From Syntrophomonadaceae bacterium (GTDB lineage Bacteria > Bacillota > Syntrophomonadia > Syntrophomonadales > Syntrophomonadaceae), in contig JAUNBV010000069.1 of assembly GCA_030526885.1 (NCBI GenBank), positions 315 through 10,040 on the forward strand: 9,726 bases of DNA, read 5' to 3'. Below the pieces are notes generated by a model. That model was not told the DNA's origin and made no database searches. It was given only the letters and a program-made list of their open reading frames with translations. Every line of letters begins with the position of its first letter. The first letter of the stretch is position 1. The translations under genes were made by a program, and so were the position numbers. Shown piece by piece: positions 5,932-9,726 of the stretch.

Positions 5932-6615
5932 TCAAAAAAGAGGCGGCTGCACGGTGGCGGCCGCTTCGTCACAGCCCTTCAAGGGGGCAAAGCTCATGCG
6001 GTGCAGCGGGCAGGGGCCCTGCGCTTCGATGGCCCGCCGGTGCTCCGCCGTACCGTAACCCGCATGGCGTTCAAAACCGTAACCGGCATATATGGCGCCG
6101 TAACGCGCCATCATCGCATCGCGCTCCACCTTGGCCAAAATGGATGCCGCCGCAATACTCATGCTGCGCTGATCGCCTTTTATTATAGCCTGCTGCGGCA
6201 AAGCCACATCCGGCAGTCGCACCGCGTCTACCAGCAGGTAATCCGGCATTGGGTTAAGCCCTCTTACCGCCATCCCCATAGCCAGCCGCGTGGCCTGAAG
6301 GATATTGACGGCGTCAATACAGGCCGGTGACACCGCGGCTATGGCCCAATCCAGCGCTACCCGCTTTATTGCTTCCGCCAGCGCCGCCCGCTTTTTGGCG
6401 CTCAGCAACTTGGAATCGTTGATGCCCTCCGCCATGGCGCCGGGTGGCAACACCACGGCTGCGGCCACTACCGGCCCTGCGATACAGCCACGTCCCACCT
6501 CGTCCAGCCCGGCCACCAGGGCATGGCCCCGCGCCCACAGCTCGTGCTCGTATTCCAGCATCCGCGCCAGGCGTTGAGCCTCACGCTCAGGGTCCACGCT
6601 CTTTCGCCCAGCCAT
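5932..6615 (-). CDS. rnhB: ribonuclease HII
   Basis: Removes ribonucleotides from DNA and cuts RNA in RNA-DNA hybrids, in the cytosol. The 227-residue protein carries the full type 2 RNase H set: GLDEVGRGCIAGPVVAAAV with Asp38 and Glu39, LLVDAV with Asp130, and IIKGDQRS with Asp148, followed by the IAAASILAKVERD block (154-166). The GYGTAEHRRAI segment (187-195 and following) and the PLHRMSFAP motif (203-211) near the end are also typical. AAGGGG is 8 bases before the ATG. The stop of the LysR gene lies 12 bases upstream, so the two are likely co-transcribed. The roughly 25-residue N-terminal extension is charged and helical-looking, a common variation in this family. Confidence 0.95.
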   Translation of the reverse strand: MAGRKSVDPEREAQRLARMLEYEHELWARGHALVAGLDEVGRGCIAGPVVAAAVVLPPGAMAEGINDSKLLSAKKRAALAEAIKRVALDWAIAAVSPACIDAVNILQATRLAMGMAVRGLNPMPDYLLVDAVRLPDVALPQQAIIKGDQRSMSIAAASILAKVERDAMMARYGAIYAGYGFERHAGYGTAEHRRAIEAQGPCPLHRMSFAPLKGCDEAAATVQPPLF

Positions 6616-6627
6616 GCTTAGAACCCC

Positions 6628-7521
6628 TTATGCTTTCATTGCCTTGAGATACTCCAGGAAATTGTTCACGGAGTCACGGCGGGATCTTTGACTGGGATAG
6701 ATAACATAGAGCTGGCGGGTGACATCCTGATCCCTGATGCGCAGTTCACGGCAGCGCAACCGGGCGGCGGCGGAACTCAAAGCCAGACGGCTGACGATGG
6801 AAATACCCATGCCGGCCTCCACCATTGCGATAACGGCCTCCGTGCTGCCTGCTTCCATGGCGATGGTGAGGTTCTCCCTTCTTAACCCGGCATTAAACCA
6901 CAATTCCTCCATGCTGCGGCGGGTTCCGGAGCCTTTTTCGCGGATAATCCATTTCTCGTTGTGCAGCTCGCTCAGGCGTACCGAATCGCCCTTGCCGCCT
7001 TGATAATTGGTGGGGGCGATGACTACCAGCTCATCGGTCATCCAGGGGAAGCCCTCGACCTTGCGGCTGTTGAGCCATGCACCTACGATGCCCACGTCCA
7101 GATTGCGGTCGGCCACCTGATTAAACACCCTTTCGCTGTCGGAAATGCTCAAAGAAATGCTGACCTGGCTGTGTATGTCCTTGTACTGTTTTATTAGTCT
7201 GGGCAGGAGGTATTGGCCGGGAATGGTGCTCGCCCCCAGGGTTAGGCTTCCCTTGTTGCTGTCGGCCATGGCCTGCATTTCACGCTCGGTGCGCTCCACC
7301 AGGCGGATGATCTCGCGGGCGCACTGATACAGCGTTTCCCCCGCTTCGGTCGGTCGCAGCCGGCGGCCGGAGCGTTCCAGCAGCATCACCCCGTAAATAT
7401 CCTCCAGGCTTTGTATCTGTTTAGTCACCGCGGGCTGAGAAATGCCGATTTCCTCAGCGGTACGAGAAAAGTTTTGGGTGTCTATCACCCGCACATAAGT
7501 CTTAAATAAATTTAGGTTCAT
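6628..7521 (-). CDS. LysR-family transcriptional regulator
   Basis: A 297-residue one-component regulator of normal LysR length. The winged helix-turn-helix is at about residues 1-60 (FSRTAEEIGISQPAVTKQI, then LEDIYGVMLLERSGRRLRPT), followed by a linker helix and a periplasmic-binding-protein-like effector domain from about residue 92, beginning LTLGASTIPGQYLLPRL. That last motif resembles the CysL/CysB-like and selenium/sulfur-associated LysR groups, so a sulfur-related effector is plausible but not shown. It sits 19 bases after sufB and 12 before rnhB, with GGAGG 8 bases before the start codon, so it is probably made from the suf transcript. Targets are unknown: the suf promoter and the met leader, both in this window, are candidates. 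Confidence 0.9.
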   Translation of the reverse strand: MNLNLFKTYVRVIDTQNFSRTAEEIGISQPAVTKQIQSLEDIYGVMLLERSGRRLRPTEAGETLYQCAREIIRLVERTEREMQAMADSNKGSLTLGASTIPGQYLLPRLIKQYKDIHSQVSISLSISDSERVFNQVADRNLDVGIVGAWLNSRKVEGFPWMTDELVVIAPTNYQGGKGDSVRLSELHNEKWIIREKGSGTRRSMEELWFNAGLRRENLTIAMEAGSTEAVIAMVEAGMGISIVSRLALSSAAARLRCRELRIRDQDVTRQLYVIYPSQRSRRDSVNNFLEYLKAMKA

Positions 7522-7540
7522 GTGCCTTGCCTCCCGATTC

Positions 7541-8485
7541 CTATTTCAAAAATCCCTCCAGGATAGCGTTAATAGCCTCCTGTTCGGTCAAACCCAGGGT
7601 CATCAGTTTAATGAGCTGTTCGCCGGCGATCCTGCCGATGGCGGCCTCATGGGTCAACACCGCTCCTGCGTCCTCGGCGGCGATTTCCGGCACCGACTTG
7701 ATGCGGGCCTGATCCATCAGAATGGCGTCGCATTCCACATGGCCCATACAAGTGTTTTTGCCGATCAAAGCCGCGCGGAATATTTGCGCCGAGGTGTCCT
7801 GAGCCACCGAACGCGACAGCACCTGAGCGCTGCTGTCCTTGCCCTCCAGATATATATTCACGATGGATTCCGCATTCTGGCAGCCTTCGGTGAGCAAACG
7901 CTCGGTAATCTTCAGGCTGGCCTTATCGCCCAGATAAGCCACCGTATCACGGATGGTATCGTCCACGCCCTTGATCTGCACCATTTCCAGCTCGGCGGCG
8001 GCGCCGGCTTCCAGCCGGATAACGGTAGTGGGGTTCAGCACCCGCCGGCCGTCGCCCTTGCCCTCGCCGTAATGTTTTTCCACATAGCGCAGCTTGCCGC
8101 CTTTTTTTACGATGATCTCATGGATGCCGTCATGCTGCGCCTGCTCGCTGCAAGTATTATGGATGCCGCATCCGGCCACGATTAATACCTCGGCATCCTC
8201 ATTGACCAAAAAGGTGTTGTAAACCTTGTCATGCATACCATCGGCGGTCAGGACCACCGGCACATACACGGTTTCTCCCTTGGCGCCCGCTTTAACGTCC
8301 ACCAGCAGGCCGGGCTTGTCCGGCAGCGAGCTGAGCTTTACGTTGGGGCTGGAACGGCGCAGCGCCACCTCCCCGTTAGACCGGATGTTCACCGCACCGG
8401 CGGCGGGAATCTTCTCGAGCCCGGCAATAGCGTTAAGCAGGCTTTGATTGCGTTTATCGTTCAGCACACTGTCGGGCTTTAACAT
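7541..8485 (-). CDS. sufB: SufB/SufD-family Fe-S scaffold, short SmsB type
   Basis: Scaffold partner of the SufC ATPase in iron-sulfur cluster assembly. At 314 residues it is much shorter than the ~480-residue SufB of the full SUF system and matches the length of the short archaeal and clostridial form (SmsB). The core is the SufBD beta-helix (about 85-245), with GCGIHNTCSEQAQHDGIHE at 105-123. The C-terminal block keeps Cys252 in ECDAIL and His279-Glu280 in THEAAIG, which correspond to the SufB residues involved in cluster building, and ends in LGLTEQEAINAILEGF. So it is SufB-like rather than SufD-like. No sufD, sufS or sufU is nearby; a desulfurase must be elsewhere, or sulfide is used directly. 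GGGAGGAG lies 7 bases before the ATG, which overlaps the end of sufC by 7 bases. Confidence 0.92.
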   Translation of the reverse strand: MLKPDSVLNDKRNQSLLNAIAGLEKIPAAGAVNIRSNGEVALRRSSPNVKLSSLPDKPGLLVDVKAGAKGETVYVPVVLTADGMHDKVYNTFLVNEDAEVLIVAGCGIHNTCSEQAQHDGIHEIIVKKGGKLRYVEKHYGEGKGDGRRVLNPTTVIRLEAGAAAELEMVQIKGVDDTIRDTVAYLGDKASLKITERLLTEGCQNAESIVNIYLEGKDSSAQVLSRSVAQDTSAQIFRAALIGKNTCMGHVECDAILMDQARIKSVPEIAAEDAGAVLTHEAAIGRIAGEQLIKLMTLGLTEQEAINAILEGFLK

Positions 8486-9234
8486 ATGACTACTCCTCCC
8501 CGGCAGTGCTCGCGCGCTTTACACTCCACCTCATCGCGGATTAAATGCCATATCTCCTCCGCCGTGCCGCGGCCGGTGATTTGGCCTTCATCGATTACGA
8601 TAATCTCGTCACAGATGGGCAATATTTTTTCGTTGTGGCTGATGATGATGGCCAGCCTTTCGGAGTTATTATGGTAAGAATTCAAGATCAGGGTGATAAG
8701 CTGCTGAATCGTCCATAAGTCTACTCCCGCCTCCGGCTCGTCAAAAATAGCCAGCGGGCAATTGCGCAACAACAGCTGCGCCACTTCGATGCGCTTTACC
8801 TCCCCGCCGCTTAAGCCCGTCCCCAGATCACGATCGACATAATCCTCGGGGCACAGCCCCACCCCGCGCAGTTGGGCGCGCAGGAAGGAAGGATCGGCTT
8901 CCGGCGCCGCCAACGCCAGTAGGCTGTCGATGGTTATACCCTTAAAGCGCGGCGGCTGTTGAAAAGCGTAGCCGATACCGCGGCGCGCGCGCTCGGTCAC
9001 GCCCATCCCGCTGATATCCTCACCATCAAAAATAATCCGCCCCGTATGATTCGGATAAATCCCCATGATGGTTTTAGCCAGGGAAGTCTTGCCGCCGCCG
9101 TTGGGCCCGGTGATGGCATAGAGCCTGCCCCGCTCAAATTCCACGTTTATGTTATGCAGGATCTCGCGGGGGCCGCCGTTTTCAGCGCCCTCCCCATTCG
9201 TGACCCGCACGCTCACATCCTCTAATCGCAGCAT
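8479..9234 (-). CDS. sufC: SufC Fe-S assembly ATPase
   Basis: Cytosolic ABC-type ATPase that drives SufB conformational change during Fe-S cluster assembly. The 251 residues show Walker A GPNGGGKT (43-50), Q-loop FQQPPRF (91-97), signature LSGGEVKRIEVAQLLL (141-156), Walker B LAIFDEPEAGVDLW (161-174) and switch histidine in IISHNEK (His200). The LSGGEVKRIE and FDEPEAGVDLW forms are typical of the archaeal/clostridial SufC (SmsC) branch and differ from transport ATPases. The first gene of the minus-strand unit, it overlaps sufB by 7 bases, so the two are translated together. AAGGAGG lies 11 bases before the ATG, slightly long. The start MLRLEDVSV fits the normal N-terminus. Confidence 0.95.
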   Translation of the reverse strand: MLRLEDVSVRVTNGEGAENGGPREILHNINVEFERGRLYAITGPNGGGKTSLAKTIMGIYPNHTGRIIFDGEDISGMGVTERARRGIGYAFQQPPRFKGITIDSLLALAAPEADPSFLRAQLRGVGLCPEDYVDRDLGTGLSGGEVKRIEVAQLLLRNCPLAIFDEPEAGVDLWTIQQLITLILNSYHNNSERLAIIISHNEKILPICDEIIVIDEGQITGRGTAEEIWHLIRDEVECKAREHCRGGVVIC

Positions 9235-9268
9235 TCGATAAAAAGCCTCCTTGTCCTACAGTATGCCT

Positions 9269-9298
9269 AGTATAACATATAGTATAATAAAAAGTCAT
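9269..9298 (-). promoter_or_regulatory. promoter of the sufC-sufB unit
   Basis: On the minus strand ATGACT (9293-9298) serves as -35, with an 18-base spacer and TATACT (9269-9274) as -10. Transcription would start near 9262, leaving a short leader of about 28 bases before sufC. The word ATACT appears three times in this strand (9281-9285, 9269-9273, 9260-9264), which may be chance in AT-rich DNA or part of an operator. No IscR-type or SufR site is recognised. Confidence 0.55.
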
Positions 9299-9301
9299 TT
9301 G

Positions 9302-9464
9302 TAACATATTTTCGGGAAGCTTTTGCGGGCTAACCGCCAACCGCAACACCCATCGTGTGTAGGCCGTTTCCGCGCTCTGTGCTTGCTTCGTTCACCCATC
9401 ACGGGAAACGTTCTACCCACTGCGGGCGCGAAGCGTCCGCTATTCGCGGGCAAACCCCTATTTG
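9302..9464. repeat. intergenic region rich in inverted repeats
   Basis: No gene is seen between the sufC promoter and the DUF3102 stop. Instead there are nested dyads: GCGGGCGC (9422-9429) with GCGTCCGC (9433-9440) around a GAA loop; CGTTTCC (9365-9371) with GGAAACG (9404-9410); TTGCGG (9323-9328) with CCGCAA (9341-9346). GCGGGC recurs at 9422-9427 and 9446-9451. No T run follows, so a simple terminator for the DUF3102 gene is not evident. It may be a dispersed intergenic repeat or a decayed element, which one copy cannot show. Confidence 0.4.
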
Positions 9465-9726
9465 CTAATCGCTAAATGCCAGTTCCGGCGGGGCTTCCGC
9501 CAATTCCTCCTCCTTTAGCTCCAACTCATCTTGAGTTTCCTCCAGGTACTGCTCGGCGCGCTCCAGTTCCAGCTGCATCTTTTGCTTTTCCTCTTGGATC
9601 AGGGCCCTGAACTCCCGTGTGGTCAAGCTTTCCATATCATGCCCCTCGATAAACTTTTCCCGCTCCGACTCGGGCAGCGCCAGCAGCTCCAAAGCCTGTG
9701 AATAACTCAGAAACGACAACGTTGTC
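9465..9726 (-). CDS. DUF3102 family protein, C-terminal part, cut by right edge
   Basis: The frame is open to the right edge, and only the last ~87 residues are visible. LSYSQALELLALPESEREKF followed by IEGHDMESLTTREFRALIQE matches the segment of DUF3102 proteins that usually reads like LSYTQAxxLLGIPEEERE...MSTRELQQAI. These proteins, frequent in clostridial and Negativicutes genomes and on mobile elements, have a presumed DNA-associated role, but no function is established. After the match comes a strongly charged coiled-coil stretch (EEKQKMQLELERAEQYLEET and beyond), and the protein ends ELAFSD, shorter after the coil than many relatives. A TTG at 9717-9719 is a possible start codon but would cut the conserved block, so the true start is beyond the window. 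Confidence 0.7.
   Translation of the reverse strand, partial: TTLSFLSYSQALELLALPESEREKFIEGHDMESLTTREFRALIQEEKQKMQLELERAEQYLEETQDELELKEEELAEAPPELAFSD

Noticed and set aside
7520..8185. 221-codon plus-strand frame opposite sufB
   Set aside because: Shadow of sufB, which carries intact family motifs on the other strand; no domain is recognisable.
9465..9719. TTG at 9717-9719 as the start of a complete small protein
   Set aside because: The frame stays open to the edge and the family's conserved block would be cut, so the gene is partial.
1..9726. CRISPR array, insertion sequence, prophage cluster, tRNA or rRNA
   Set aside because: No regularly spaced long repeats, transposase or integrase frames, and no RNA gene signatures were seen on either strand.

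Overview
The window looks like chromosome from a strictly anaerobic Bacillota, most likely Clostridia or Negativicutes. This rests on a SAM-I riboswitch ahead of methionine genes, a two-gene SufC/SufB (SMS-type) iron-sulfur system, a glutaconate CoA-transferase-type gene pair, strong AGGAGG-like ribosome sites, and a fragment of a DUF3102 protein. The assignment is inferred; there is no rRNA or marker gene to settle it. Coding DNA is fairly GC-rich, while the first ~300 bases are clearly AT-rich.

Layout. Positions 1-354 are an AT-rich leader with a possible cysteine-rich short reading frame leaving the left edge on the minus strand, and a good plus-strand promoter at 301-329. Positions 355-516 hold a SAM-I riboswitch and its expression platform. 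Positions 551-4621 are a tight plus-strand operon: metY (O-acetylhomoserine sulfhydrylase), metA (homoserine O-acetyltransferase) and two CoA-transferase subunits. It meets a minus-strand gene set end to end, with no base between the stop codons. Read in its own direction, that set runs sufC, sufB, a LysR regulator, rnhB, (126-base gap), yraN, folD, covering 9234 down to 4622, with a promoter at 9269-9298. A 230-base gap rich in inverted repeats then separates sufC from the 3' end of a DUF3102 gene that runs off the right edge.

How it works together. MetA carries Glu111, the residue tied to acetyl-CoA use, so homoserine becomes O-acetylhomoserine, and MetY then exchanges acetate for sulfide to give homocysteine. 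SAM should switch off this pathway and, since no terminator is visible, also the CoA transferase. That is unusual, and suggests the transferase serves the methionine pathway, perhaps by re-activating the acetate released by MetY. The minus-strand unit builds Fe-S clusters (SufBC) and adds housekeeping genes.

Main points of interest: the FolD protein has lost three of the four classic catalytic residues (Lys to Val, Gln to His, Asp to Glu), and the CoA transferase sits in a SAM-controlled methionine operon. I saw no CRISPR array, insertion sequence, tRNA or rRNA.
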